Position numbers and translations under genes: made by a program. DNA of 64,000 nucleotides from CAVQMC01 sp963713505 (GTDB taxonomy: Bacteria > Bacteroidota > Ignavibacteria > Ignavibacteriales > Ignavibacteriaceae): contig CAVQMC010000020.1 in assembly GCA_963713505.1 (NCBI GenBank), forward strand, positions 310,001-374,000, given 5' to 3'. Below the pieces are notes generated by a model. The model searched no databases, was not told the origin of the DNA, and was given only the letters and a program-made list of their open reading frames with translations. Below are positions 19,571 to 28,633 of this stretch, piece after piece. Each line of letters begins with the position of its first letter. The first letter of the stretch is position 1.

Positions 19571-20092
19571 ATGAAATTTTTAACATTTTTGTTTTTTATT
19601 TGTTTAATATTTGCAGGAAATAATATGGCACAGAATAGTAAAACGCTTGAAGAAGGAATGAAAGCGCCTGACTTTACTTTACAGGATGCTTACGGTAAAT
19701 CTTATACATTATCTTCTTATGAAAACAAATCTCCTGTTATAGTTTATTTTTATCCGAAAGCAAGTACACCTGGATGCACAAAACAAGCTTGCGGAATTAG
19801 AGATGATTGGAGTAAATTTGAGAAAAATAACATACCTGTATTTGGAGTTAGTGTGGATTCTAAAGAAGCAATTAAAAAATTCATTGATAAATATAATTTG
19901 AACTTTCCCCTCCTTTCCGATGAAAGCAAGGCAGTTTCAAAAGAATACGGTGTTTACACTAAACTCGGCGGTTATGATCGTAGAATTACGTTCGTTATAG
20001 ATAAAGAAGGCAACATTGCAAAAATTATAAAAGTAACAGATATACCCGCTCATGCGGAGCAGGTTTTTGAAATTGCATCTAAATTAAAATGA
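19571..20092 (+). CDS. Peroxiredoxin, PrxQ/Bcp type, with signal peptide
   Basis: Thiol peroxidase reducing hydroperoxides. The peroxidatic Cys is in ASTPGCTKQAC, and the resolving Cys lies five residues later, the atypical 2-Cys PrxQ arrangement. The protein also has FVIDKEGNI near the end. An N-terminal hydrophobic segment (residues 2-20) ending NMAQ resembles a secretion signal, so it probably acts in the periplasm, unlike classical cytosolic Bcp. The start is preceded by AAGGAG. 173 aa; followed by a hairpin terminator. Confidence 0.92.
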   Translation: MKFLTFLFFICLIFAGNNMAQNSKTLEEGMKAPDFTLQDAYGKSYTLSSYENKSPVIVYFYPKASTPGCTKQACGIRDDWSKFEKNNIPVFGVSVDSKEAIKKFIDKYNLNFPLLSDESKAVSKEYGVYTKLGGYDRRITFVIDKEGNIAKIIKVTDIPAHAEQVFEIASKLK

Positions 20093-20097
20093 TTTTA

Positions 20098-20140
20098 TTG
20101 GCCGGTTAATTTTGTTTCCGGCCATTTTACTTTTTCTCCT
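20098..20140 (+). terminator. Terminator after the peroxiredoxin gene
   Basis: TGGCCGG (20099-20105) pairs with CCGGCCA (20118-20124) around a T-rich loop, followed by a T-rich stretch. It lies directly after the stop at 20092. The remaining 180 bp to 20324 show no other gene. Confidence 0.7.
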
Positions 20141-20324
20141 TAAATTACATCCCTAAAATACACCAATGATCATATTTATACGAAATGAAAATTTAATATC
20201 ACTTTGAAATATGTAAAATAATAGTATGTTTATGAATAAAATTTAATCATGGAACAAATTTTGCTTTTATTAGGTTGTAAAGTATTATTAAATTAGAATT
20301 TAAAGTTTTATTCCAAAAATATTT

Positions 20325-22412
20325 ATGAACAAAAAAATAGGAAAGTGGATGAAAAGAATTGCCGTAATAATATTAATTGTTATTGCTGCTAAATACTTTT
20401 TAGCGCAAACTTATGATGATAAAACAGATATAAACGGCGAAGCGGATTCAACAAAAGTTATTGAACCGAAGGGTTATTTTTCGAATGAGGACCAGCTTAT
20501 AAATACGATACTAACGAGATATCATTATAATAAATATCAACTAGATGATTCACTATCTTCAGTTATATTTGATCGTTATTTAAGTTCATTAGATCATGGC
20601 AGAATTTATTTCCTTAGTTCTGATATAAAAGATTTCGATCAGTACAGATACAAATTTGACGATGATATTAAAAGCGGCGATTTAGATCCTGCATATGCTA
20701 TATTTAATGTGTTTAAGAAAAGAGTCAATAACAGAATTGAATATGCCTTAGAATTATTGAAAAAAGGATTTGACTTCAAAAAAGATGAATCATTTATTGT
20801 TGAAAGAGATAGTCTCCCCTGGCCTTCCAGTCAAGAAGAATATAATGATCTATGGAGAAAAAGAGTGAAGTACGATGCGCTTAATCTTTTGCTTGCGGGT
20901 AAAAAATGGGATAAGATTGTTGAAACCTTGAGTAAGAGATATCAAAATTATAAAAAAGCAATCAACCAGTATAACAGTGAAGATGTTTTCCAATTATTCA
21001 TGAATTCATACACTGAAGCAATCGATCCTCACACAAATTATTTTTCCCCGATTACTTATGACAACTTTAAGATAAATATGAGTTTATCGCTTGAAGGAAT
21101 CGGAGCACAATTACAGTTAGATGATGACTATACAAAAGTTGCAGATATAATTCCCGGCGGTCCGGCTTATAAAAGCGGATTACTTCACAGAGGTGATAGA
21201 ATAGTCGGAGTTGCTCAAGGCGATGATGGTGAAATGGTTGATGTCATCGGCTGGCGGTTAAACGATGTAGTTCAATTAATTCGAGGCAAAAAAGGAACTA
21301 CAGTTAGGTTGCAAATTATCCCTGCAAATGAAACGGCCTCTGCTACAAAAGAAATTAAAATAGTTAGAGATAAAGTTAAGCTTGAAGAACAAGCCGCAAA
21401 AGATACTACACTGGAAATAATTGAAAATAATAAACCTTATAAAATTGGTGTAATTGATATACCAACTTTCTACAGCGACTTTGAGGCAGAACAAAGAGGC
21501 GATAAAGATTACAAAAGCACTGCGAGAGATGTTAGAAGAATATTAAATAAGCTTAAAGATGAACATGTTGACGGTGTAATTGTTGATCTTCGAAACGATG
21601 GCGGCGGTTCTTTGCAGGAAGCAATTAAAGTAACGGGATTATTTATAAAAAATGGTCCTGTTGTTCAAGTAAGAAATGCAAACGGCAGTGTTGATGTTGG
21701 AAGAGATCCGGCTAATGATATTGTTTATGATGGTCCGATGGCAGTCCTTGTTAATAGATTTTCAGCTTCCGCTTCAGAGATCTTTACAGCTGCAATTAAA
21801 GATTACGGCAGAGGATTAATTTTAGGTGATAATACTTATGGAAAAGGCACTGTTCAAAATCTAATTGATTTAAATAGATTAATCTCCAGTCCTGATGGAA
21901 AACTTGGCCAGGTTAAAGTAACTATTTCTAAATTTTATAGAATAACCGGCGGAAGTACACAAAACAAAGGAGTAAAACCGGATATAACTTTTCCATCAGC
22001 AATAGATGTACATGAATTCGGCGAAAGTACGCAGCCAAGTGCTTTACCATGGGATCAAATTAAACCCGTGCCTTTTACAAAGTTCGGAGATGTTGAACAG
22101 TATGTTCCTAAACTTAAAGAATTATATCAGAAAAGAATGGACACAACGTCTGAGTTTGATAATATTCTCGAGGATATCCAGGAATACAAAGCTTCCAAAG
22201 ATCAAAAAGTGGTTTCTTTAAATGAAGCAGTTAGAAAAAAAGAAAAAGATGAACAGGATGAGCAACGTTTCCAGAGAGAAAATGAAAGAAGAAAAAAGAA
22301 AGGTTTGAAACTGCTCAAAAAAGGCGAAACGGCAACTGCAGATAATTCTAAAGATGATCCACAATTAAATGAAAGTGCAAGAATATTAGCCGACTTTATA
22401 AATATTTCTTAA
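20325..22412 (+). CDS. prc: Carboxy-terminal (tail-specific) processing protease, Prc/Tsp type
   Basis: Periplasmic S41 protease that trims C-termini of envelope proteins. The 695-aa protein has one N-terminal membrane helix (about 10-28), a Prc-type N-terminal helical domain, and a PDZ domain near residues 255-345 (IPGGPAYKSGLLHRGD). The S41 catalytic region follows: GVIVDLRNDGGGSL, then the nucleophile Ser in NRFSASASE, then the general-base Lys in YGKGTVQ. A charged C-terminal extension ends it. Length and layout match E. coli Prc rather than the short CtpA. Intact; followed by a strong hairpin. Confidence 0.94.
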   Translation: MNKKIGKWMKRIAVIILIVIAAKYFLAQTYDDKTDINGEADSTKVIEPKGYFSNEDQLINTILTRYHYNKYQLDDSLSSVIFDRYLSSLDHGRIYFLSSDIKDFDQYRYKFDDDIKSGDLDPAYAIFNVFKKRVNNRIEYALELLKKGFDFKKDESFIVERDSLPWPSSQEEYNDLWRKRVKYDALNLLLAGKKWDKIVETLSKRYQNYKKAINQYNSEDVFQLFMNSYTEAIDPHTNYFSPITYDNFKINMSLSLEGIGAQLQLDDDYTKVADIIPGGPAYKSGLLHRGDRIVGVAQGDDGEMVDVIGWRLNDVVQLIRGKKGTTVRLQIIPANETASATKEIKIVRDKVKLEEQAAKDTTLEIIENNKPYKIGVIDIPTFYSDFEAEQRGDKDYKSTARDVRRILNKLKDEHVDGVIVDLRNDGGGSLQEAIKVTGLFIKNGPVVQVRNANGSVDVGRDPANDIVYDGPMAVLVNRFSASASEIFTAAIKDYGRGLILGDNTYGKGTVQNLIDLNRLISSPDGKLGQVKVTISKFYRITGGSTQNKGVKPDITFPSAIDVHEFGESTQPSALPWDQIKPVPFTKFGDVEQYVPKLKELYQKRMDTTSEFDNILEDIQEYKASKDQKVVSLNEAVRKKEKDEQDEQRFQRENERRKKKGLKLLKKGETATADNSKDDPQLNESARILADFINIS

Positions 22413-22433
22413 AGTAGAATTAACTTACATTAC

Positions 22434-22466
22434 AAAAGGGAAGCACAAATTGTACTTCCCTTTTTA
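22434..22466. terminator. Bidirectional terminator between convergent prc and ALDH genes
   Basis: AAAAGGGAAGCAC (22434-22446) pairs with GTACTTCCCTTTTT (22452-22465) with a short AT loop. A and T runs flank the stem on both sides, so it can serve both strands. Confidence 0.88.
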
Positions 22467-22485
22467 ATTTTAAAGTGTCTAAAAA

Positions 22486-24019
22486 TTAAATATCGAATTT
22501 AATTCCTTGAGCTAAAGGAAGCTGAGTTCCGAAATTTATTGTGTTTGTCTGTCTTCTCATATAAGCTTTCCAAGCATCTGAACCTGATTCTCTTCCGCCG
22601 CCGGTTTCTTTTTCACCGCCAAATGCTCCGCCGATTTCCGCTCCGGAAGTTCCGATATTAACATTTGCAATTCCGCAGTCCGATCCCTCTGCAGATAAAA
22701 ACATTTCTGCTTCTCTTAAATTATTTGTGAATATTGCGGACGACAATCCTTGTACAACTCCGTTATGCAATTCAATTGCATTTTCAATTGAACCGGAATA
22801 TTTGATTAAATATAAAATTGGAGCAAAAGTTTCTTCCTGAACAATTTTATAATGATTTTCCGCTTCAACAATTGCAGGTTTTACATAACAGCCTGATTCA
22901 TAACCTTTTCCTTCTAAAACTTCACCGCCGAAAATAACTTTACCGCCTTCGGTTTTTAACTTTTTCCAAAGCTTCTGAAAACATTTTTACTGCATTTTTA
23001 TCAATCAACGGACCGACATGATTTTTTTCATCCAATGGATCACCGATCTTTAAACCTTTATAAGCATTTTCTAATGTGTTTTTAACTTTATCATAAATTG
23101 ATTCATGAATAATTAATCTTCTTGTTGTAGTACATCTTTGTCCGGCAGTTCCAACTGCACCAAATACAATTGCCGGAATTGCCATTTTCAAATCAGCATC
23201 CGGAGTCATTATTATTCCGTTATTTCCGCCGAGTTCCAAAATTGATTTACCGAATCTTTTTGCAATTACTTGTGAGGCATGCTGTCCGACTTGGGTAGAT
23301 CCGGTAATAGAAACTAGAGGAAGATTTTTATCATTTAATAATTTTTCACCGATTGTTGAACCTCTGCCGATTACTAAAGAAAAAATCCCTTCAGGCAGAT
23401 TATTTTCTTTTAAAACCTGAGCAATTATTTTCTGAACTGCAATTGCCGATAAAGGAACTTTTGATGAAGGTTTCCATAAGTTGACATCACCGCAGACTGC
23501 AGCTAACATCGCATTCCATGAATAAACAGCAACAGGAAAATTAAAAGCTGAGATAGTACCGACAATTCCTAAAGGATGATATTGATCGTACATTCTATGC
23601 TGAATTCTTTCCGAAGCCATAGTGAAGCCATATAATTGTCTGGATTGACCAACCGAAAAATCGCAAATATCGATCATTTCCTGAACTTCTCCCATTCCTT
23701 CCTGCAAAGATTTTCCCATTTCATAAGAAACCAAAGTACCAAGAGGTTTTTTATATTCTCTTAATTTTAATCCTATTTGTCTAACTATCTCGCCTCTTTT
23801 AGGAGCTGGGATTTTTCTCCATTCAAGAAAAGCTTTTTTTCCGGTTTCAACAACATGATCATAATCTTTTTCAGATGCTTGATAAACTGTTGCTATTAAT
23901 TTTCCGTCAACAGGTGAATGAATTTTTAATTCACCTTCAGTTGTTGTTTCATTCCATTTGGTTCCTGTTGAAGAACCGAAATTCTTTTCCTTTATTCCTA
24001 ATTCTTTTAGAAAGTCCAT
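22486..24019 (-). CDS. Aldehyde dehydrogenase family 7, probable alpha-aminoadipate semialdehyde dehydrogenase (one frameshift)
   Basis: NAD-dependent ALDH of the antiquitin (ALDH7) type. Motifs are SAFNFPVAVYSWN, SITGSTQVGQ, the general-base Glu in LELGGNN, and the nucleophilic Cys in GTAGQRCTTTRR, which is characteristic of family 7. The C-terminus contains GGAFGGEKETGGGRESGSD. The frame breaks at TTTTT 22953-22957 (one extra base); corrected, it reads EKVKTEGGKVIFGGEV and totals 510 aa. Start ATG with AAGGAGA. The nearby lysine 6-transaminase makes allysine, so oxidation of allysine to 2-aminoadipate is the likely job. Co-transcribed with the Rrf2 gene upstream. Confidence 0.9.
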
Positions 24020-24038
24020 TGAAATCTCCTTTTTAATA

Positions 24039-24461
24039 CTAACTTTTATTTGTTTGACTAATAATTGAACTTAAATTTATTTCTTTCATTTTGTTTTCAA
24101 TATCAACTTGAATATCGGCAAACAGGTCAAGAAAAAAATCATTCAGCTTTAAATATTCATTTAGAAATTCACCATTATTTTTTGTAACATCAAGATAAAA
24201 TGCTTTTCTGTCTTCAATAGCGCAGTAAATTTCTTGAAGATGTAAATCATCTGTATTTTTTTTGATATTAAAACCGCCTTTTGAACCTTGGTTGCTTGTT
24301 ACAATATCATTTTTAACAAGCATAGATAATATCTTCCGAAGTTTTGAAGCATTTACTCCGATATTCTTAGCAATCTCTGTACTGTTCTGGGGTTCAGGAT
24401 CGGTATTTGCTAAATAGCATAAAGCTTTTACCGCAGTTGATAATTTTGTTGAAGCAGACAT
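24039..24461 (-). CDS. Rrf2-family transcriptional regulator
   Basis: 140-aa winged-helix protein of the Rrf2 family. The N-terminal region has LSTAVKALCYLA, then STEIAKNIGVNASKLRKILSMLVKND (recognition helix) and the wing SNQGSKGGFNI. The three-cysteine cluster that binds Fe-S in IscR or NsrR is missing; only two isolated Cys occur, in CYLA and YCAIE. It therefore probably senses something other than an Fe-S or NO signal. It is encoded just ahead of the ALDH7 gene and divergently from the lysine 6-transaminase, which points to lysine catabolism as its target (inference). A palindrome lies immediately upstream of its start. Confidence 0.88.
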   Translation of the reverse strand: MSASTKLSTAVKALCYLANTDPEPQNSTEIAKNIGVNASKLRKILSMLVKNDIVTSNQGSKGGFNIKKNTDDLHLQEIYCAIEDRKAFYLDVTKNNGEFLNEYLKLNDFFLDLFADIQVDIENKMKEINLSSIISQTNKS

Positions 24462-24475
24462 AATTCTATCAAATT

Positions 24476-24492
24476 GTTACAGTAAGTGTAAC
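24476..24492. promoter_or_regulatory. Palindrome upstream of the Rrf2 gene (candidate operator)
   Basis: GTTACA-N5-TGTAAC, perfect 6-bp arms, 14 bp before the Rrf2 start codon. The position would block initiation if bound, as expected for autorepression. No second copy is seen before the transaminase gene. Confidence 0.45.
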
Positions 24493-24698
24493 TAATAAAA
24501 GGTTGAAAATCAACTTCATTTAAGTATATTTTGACACAATTTATTTTTTGTTTAATAATTTTCATTGCTAATTGAATTTTTAATAATTAGCTTTAATTAG
24601 TTCAAAAGAAAATTTTTGGGAAAATGAGATCACAATTTATCATATTCAGAATACAAACCGGATTTAAATGCCTTCGGAGCTATTTCATTTCCCGTTTC

Positions 24699-24710
24699 GA
24701 AAACGTTTTC
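24699..24710. promoter_or_regulatory. Perfect 12-bp palindrome upstream of lat (candidate operator)
   Basis: GAAAACGTTTTC, 78 bp before the transaminase start, overlapping the quasi-palindrome CGTTTCGAAAACG (24693-24705). The central AACGTT core resembles LacI/GntR-type half-site geometry. Function unproven. Confidence 0.3.
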
Positions 24711-24788
24711 TAATACCTCTTCCCTCTCGAATTTACTAATTCCAATTATTTACCAAATTTCCAGAAGATTTTTTTTACGAGGTATATT

Positions 24789-26147
24789 ATGAATACAAAT
24801 ACATTACATCAAAACGATTTAGATACCAAAATTAATGCTGAAAATGTCCTTGAGGTAATCGGCAAATATATGCTTGCTGATGGATTTGAATTAGTTCTCG
24901 ATCTGAAAAACAGCAATGGTATAAATTTAATTGATGAAAAAACCGGCGAGACTTATTATGACTTTTTTACATTTTTTGCTTCCTCACCATTAGGTTTGAA
25001 TCATCCTAAATTAAATAATGAAAAAGTAAAGAATGAATTAGCAATTGCAGCAGTTAATAAACCTTCGAACTCAGATATTTATACAACTTTTATGGCTGAG
25101 TTTGTTAAAACATTTGCTGAGATAGCTAAACCGGATTATATGAAATATTTATTCTTCATTTCCGGCGGAGCTTTAGCTGTTGAAAACGGTTTAAAAGCTG
25201 CTTTTGATTGGAAAGTTCAGAAGAATTTTGCAAAAGGTATAAAAGAAGAAAAAGGTCATCAAGTAATTCATTTTAAACAAGCATTTCATGGAAGAAGCGG
25301 TTATACTCTTTCATTAACAAATACAGAACCGAATAAGATAAAATATTTTCCGAAATTCAATTGGCCGAGAATTACAAATCCAAAAGTTACTTTTCCAATT
25401 GATTCTAATTTGGATAAAATTATTGAAACCGAAGAACAGGCAATTAATGAAATTAATAATGCAATAAAAAATAATCCTGATGATATTGCCGTAATTATAA
25501 TTGAACCAATTCAAGGCGAAGGCGGAGATAATTTCTTCAGAAAAGAATTCTTTCAAAAATTAAGAGAAATTGCTGATAAAAATGATATTCTTTTAATGTT
25601 TGATGAAGTTCAGGCAGGCTTCGGATTGACAGGTAAATTCTGGGCTCATGAATATTATGTTAAACCGGATATTGTTGCATTCGGTAAAAAAGCTCAAGTT
25701 TGCGGTATAATGGTTTCCAATAGAATCGATGAAGTTCCGGAAAATGTTTTTCATAAGTCAAGCAGAATAAATTCTACCTGGGGCGCTAATCTTGTAGATA
25801 TGGTTAGGTCAACTCACATTATGAGAATAATAAAAGAAGATAATTTAGTTGAAAATGCTTATGAAGTTGGAAAATATTTGCTTGAAGAATTAAATAAACT
25901 ACAGAAAGAATTTCCGAATTTAATAAGCAACGCAAGAGGTTTAGGATTGATGTGCTCTTTTGATATGCCGAATTCCGAAATCAGAAATAACTTCAGAGAA
26001 ATTTGTTTTAAAGAGAAACTAATGATTTTAGGATGCGGAGAAAAAGCAATAAGATTCAGACCTCCTCTAAATATTACTAAGGACGAATTAAATAAAGGCT
26101 TGCAAATTATTAGAAAAGTTTTAACTTTGCTTTCGTCAAATAATTAA
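24789..26147 (+). CDS. lat: L-lysine 6-transaminase
   Basis: PLP aminotransferase that moves the epsilon-amino group of lysine to 2-oxoglutarate, giving allysine (which cyclises to piperideine carboxylate) and glutamate. The 452-aa class-III fold matches the Lat subfamily: DFFTFFASSPLGLNHPKL near the N-terminus, FISGGALAVENGLKAAFDWK, KQAFHGRSGYTLSLTNT, EPIQGEGGD, MFDEVQAGFG, and the PLP Lys in VAFGKKAQVCG. The divergent ALDH7 supplies the next step. Intact; followed by a clear terminator. Confidence 0.93.
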   Translation: MNTNTLHQNDLDTKINAENVLEVIGKYMLADGFELVLDLKNSNGINLIDEKTGETYYDFFTFFASSPLGLNHPKLNNEKVKNELAIAAVNKPSNSDIYTTFMAEFVKTFAEIAKPDYMKYLFFISGGALAVENGLKAAFDWKVQKNFAKGIKEEKGHQVIHFKQAFHGRSGYTLSLTNTEPNKIKYFPKFNWPRITNPKVTFPIDSNLDKIIETEEQAINEINNAIKNNPDDIAVIIIEPIQGEGGDNFFRKEFFQKLREIADKNDILLMFDEVQAGFGLTGKFWAHEYYVKPDIVAFGKKAQVCGIMVSNRIDEVPENVFHKSSRINSTWGANLVDMVRSTHIMRIIKEDNLVENAYEVGKYLLEELNKLQKEFPNLISNARGLGLMCSFDMPNSEIRNNFREICFKEKLMILGCGEKAIRFRPPLNITKDELNKGLQIIRKVLTLLSSNN

Positions 26148-26172
26148 AATATTATATTTTATACTACTTGCT

Positions 26173-26206
26173 GATTCACGGCTCCGATTTAGGAGCCGTA
26201 ATCATT
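26173..26206 (+). terminator. Terminator after lat
   Basis: ACGGCTCC (26178-26185) pairs with GGAGCCGT (26192-26199), extended by GATT/AATC at the base, with a following T-run. It separates lat from rsmI. Confidence 0.85.
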
Positions 26207-26223
26207 TTAAATGAAAAACCGAA

Positions 26224-26904
26224 TTGGAAACAAATCTTTATATAGTCAGCACACCGATAGGTAATTTAAAGGATATAACCTTTAGAGCGATTGATATTTT
26301 AAAGGAAGTAAATTTTGTTGCCTGTGAAGACACGCGAGTTACATCGATTCTATTAAAGCATTATGAAATAAAGAAAGAATTAATTTCATTAAATGCTGCA
26401 AACGAAAATTCAAAAATTGATTATGTTTTATCAAGAATAGAAAACGGTGAAAACTGTGCTTTGGTTTCTGATGCTGGAACCCCTGCAATTTCCGATCCGG
26501 GAATAAGATTAATTTCTTCTGCAATTAAAAGAAATATTAATGTTGTTTCAATTCCCGGCGCTTCTGCCTCAATTAGTGCTTTAACTTTAAGCGGCTTTCC
26601 GACAGATTCATTTTTATTTGAAGGCTTTCTTCCTCAAAAGAAAGGAAGACAGAAAAAATTAAAAGAGCTTTCCGAAGAAAAAAGAACAATAATTTTGTAT
26701 GAATCAACTTACAGGATTGAAAAATTGTTAAATGAATTAAACGAATATATGCCGGAAAGAAATATTGCTGTCTGCAGGGAAATCACAAAAAAGTTTGAAG
26801 AAATTTGGCGCGGAAAACCTAAAGAGCTGCTCGAATCATTAAAAAATAAAGTAACAAAAGGTGAATTTGTATTTATAATTGCCCCAATAGATTGGGATAT
26901 TTAA
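26224..26904 (+). CDS. rsmI: 16S rRNA (cytidine-2'-O)-methyltransferase RsmI
   Basis: SAM-dependent enzyme that 2'-O-methylates C1402 of 16S rRNA. The tetrapyrrole-methylase fold shows LYIVSTPIGNLKDITFRA, CEDTRVTSILLKHY, LVSDAGTPAISDPG, VSIPGASASISAL and FLPQKKGRQKK. The track start is TTG 26224 without a convincing ribosome-binding site. An ATG at 26211 reads MKNRIGNKS in another frame, and a one-base slip would join it to LYIVSTPIG, so the N-terminus is uncertain and may hide a further indel. The stop is two bases from the convergent mlaD stop. Confidence 0.93.
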   Translation: METNLYIVSTPIGNLKDITFRAIDILKEVNFVACEDTRVTSILLKHYEIKKELISLNAANENSKIDYVLSRIENGENCALVSDAGTPAISDPGIRLISSAIKRNINVVSIPGASASISALTLSGFPTDSFLFEGFLPQKKGRQKKLKELSEEKRTIILYESTYRIEKLLNELNEYMPERNIAVCREITKKFEEIWRGKPKELLESLKNKVTKGEFVFIIAPIDWDI

Positions 26905-26905
26905 A

Positions 26906-27868
26906 TTAAAATACCGAAACGTTAATATACCTATCCGGATTCTGCTTCAAATCCGTAACAAGATTATTTAATTCAATTATTAAAGAGTTTAATTCTTTAT
27001 ACATATTTTTATCATTTAGTAAACCGCCAATTACGGTTGAATCGTTATCGGTTTTTGCAAGAAGTTTATCCATTCTATTTGCAACAGATTTTGTATATAC
27101 ATAAACTGAATCATCATTTAAAAATAGACCAAGACTTCCCTTTCCTTCTTTTAGATTTTTGCTGATTGAATTTAAATTTTCCGATAATTCGTTTAAGTTA
27201 TTAAATACTTCATCGTTGAAAGCCAATTTCCCTAAAGTGCCTTTTTTATCAATTACAGCACTTGCAAATTTCTTGAGGTCATTTAAAATTGATACTAATT
27301 CATCGGCTGTGTTACTGCTATTAATTAGTTTAGCAATACTTCCGTTTCCTCTTGTAATAGAATCACTTATAGTTTTTAAATTTGAAATTACTTTGGTGAA
27401 ATCATCTAATGCCGGATTTATTTTTGCAGTTAATGTTTCCAGGCTAAAAGCTTGTTCTACTCTAATAAAATCTCCGTCTTTCAGAGTTTTTTCATTAGGC
27501 TGTCCTATTGAGACATCCACAAATTTATCGCCTAATAATCCTAATGTTTGAATTTTCGCCGATGAACTTTGAGTAATTTGATTTTGATATTTAGCTTTTA
27601 TGTTTAGAGTGATTAATATTCCATTTTCTTCATCTTTCTGAGCAAAAGTCATATCACTAACATCACCAATCTTCATTCCTCCGAGTGAAACTAAAGAACC
27701 ATCGGCAAGTCCGTTTACATTTTCTACAAACATCTTAAGTTTATATGTTTTAGAAAAATAATCAGATGAAGTGCCGACTAAAAATATAAAAAAGAAAAAG
27801 ATTGCCAATCCAATAAATACAGTTAACCCAACTTTTAAATTGGATAACTTTAACGTTGATTTACTCAT
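26906..27868 (-). CDS. mlaD: MlaD/MCE-domain lipid-binding protein
   Basis: Periplasmic, membrane-anchored substrate-binding subunit of an Mla-type phospholipid transporter. Membrane helix at about residues 13-36, then an MCE domain (about 38-115) with LADGSLVSLGGMKIGDV and LGLLGDKFVDVSIG. A long helical C-terminal region (150-315) could build a channel. It is longer than E. coli MlaD (183 aa), as in other Bacteroidota. The start is directly adjacent to the mlaF stop. Last gene of the EFD operon. Confidence 0.9.
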   Translation of the reverse strand: MSKSTLKLSNLKVGLTVFIGLAIFFFFIFLVGTSSDYFSKTYKLKMFVENVNGLADGSLVSLGGMKIGDVSDMTFAQKDEENGILITLNIKAKYQNQITQSSSAKIQTLGLLGDKFVDVSIGQPNEKTLKDGDFIRVEQAFSLETLTAKINPALDDFTKVISNLKTISDSITRGNGSIAKLINSSNTADELVSILNDLKKFASAVIDKKGTLGKLAFNDEVFNNLNELSENLNSISKNLKEGKGSLGLFLNDDSVYVYTKSVANRMDKLLAKTDNDSTVIGGLLNDKNMYKELNSLIIELNNLVTDLKQNPDRYINVSVF

Positions 27869-28630
27869 TTAAATACCTAATTCTTTATTTTTTAATAATT
27901 CGGCTTCCTGGTAAACTTCATAGAAGAAATCCTGAACAATTTTATTTTCAGAATTTAACATTGAGTTGACAGAACCGGTTTCAACTATTTTTCCATCATT
28001 TATTAAAGTTAACATATCACCGATTGAAATTGCATCATTTAAAATATGAGTTACAACTATAGAAGTAGCTCCGTCATTTTTTACTTGTTTAATAAGATTT
28101 AATATTGATTTGGAATTAATCGGATCAAGTCCGGTAGTCGGTTCATCATATAAAATAATATCAGGTTTTGAAGCCAAAGCACGAGCAATTGCAACTCTTT
28201 TCTTCATTCCGCCGCTTAATTGATCGGGAAATAAATTTTCAGAACCGGATAGATTTACATAAGACAAAGTAGTTGAAACTCTTTCTTGTATTTCTTTTGG
28301 CTTCATTTTTTTATTTTCATATAAAAAATATCCGACATTTTCTTCAACAGTTAAAGAATCAAATAATGCATTATGTTGAAATACTATTCCAATTTTTCTT
28401 CGAACCGGCAGCATATTAACTTCGGATAAATGAGTTATATCTGTACCATCCACAATTACATTTCCTTTATCCGGCTGCCAAAGACCTAAAATCATTTTTA
28501 ATATCGAACTTTTACCTGCCCCGCTGGGACCAAGAATTACTGCAATATCACCTTTATTTATATTTAATGAAACATCCTCAAGGACGACTTTATTTTCAAG
28601 TTCGAATGTTACATTTTTTAATTCGATCAT
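27869..28630 (-). CDS. mlaF: ABC transporter ATPase of the Mla system
   Basis: 253-aa cytosolic ATPase driving retrograde or anterograde phospholipid traffic. It has Walker A GPSGAGKS (34-41), a Q-loop in GIVFQHNALFDSLTV, the signature LSGGMKKR, Walker B ILYDEPTTGLDP, and the switch His in VVTHIL. The GMKKR variant and the downstream MCE protein identify the MlaF subgroup rather than a generic ABC protein. Lies between mlaE (3-nt gap) and mlaD (no gap). Confidence 0.94.
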   Translation of the reverse strand: MIELKNVTFELENKVVLEDVSLNINKGDIAVILGPSGAGKSSILKMILGLWQPDKGNVIVDGTDITHLSEVNMLPVRRKIGIVFQHNALFDSLTVEENVGYFLYENKKMKPKEIQERVSTTLSYVNLSGSENLFPDQLSGGMKKRVAIARALASKPDIILYDEPTTGLDPINSKSILNLIKQVKNDGATSIVVTHILNDAISIGDMLTLINDGKIVETGSVNSMLNSENKIVQDFFYEVYQEAELLKNKELGI

Positions 28631-28633
28631 TAA

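Larger units (their letters stand above)
24462..24788. other. Divergent intergenic region of the lysine-catabolism genes
   Basis: 327 bp without a gene. It holds two palindromes, at 24476-24492 and 24699-24710, and AT-rich stretches that could contain promoters. I see no convincing -35/-10 pair, no small open frame and no RNA. Confidence 0.6.
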
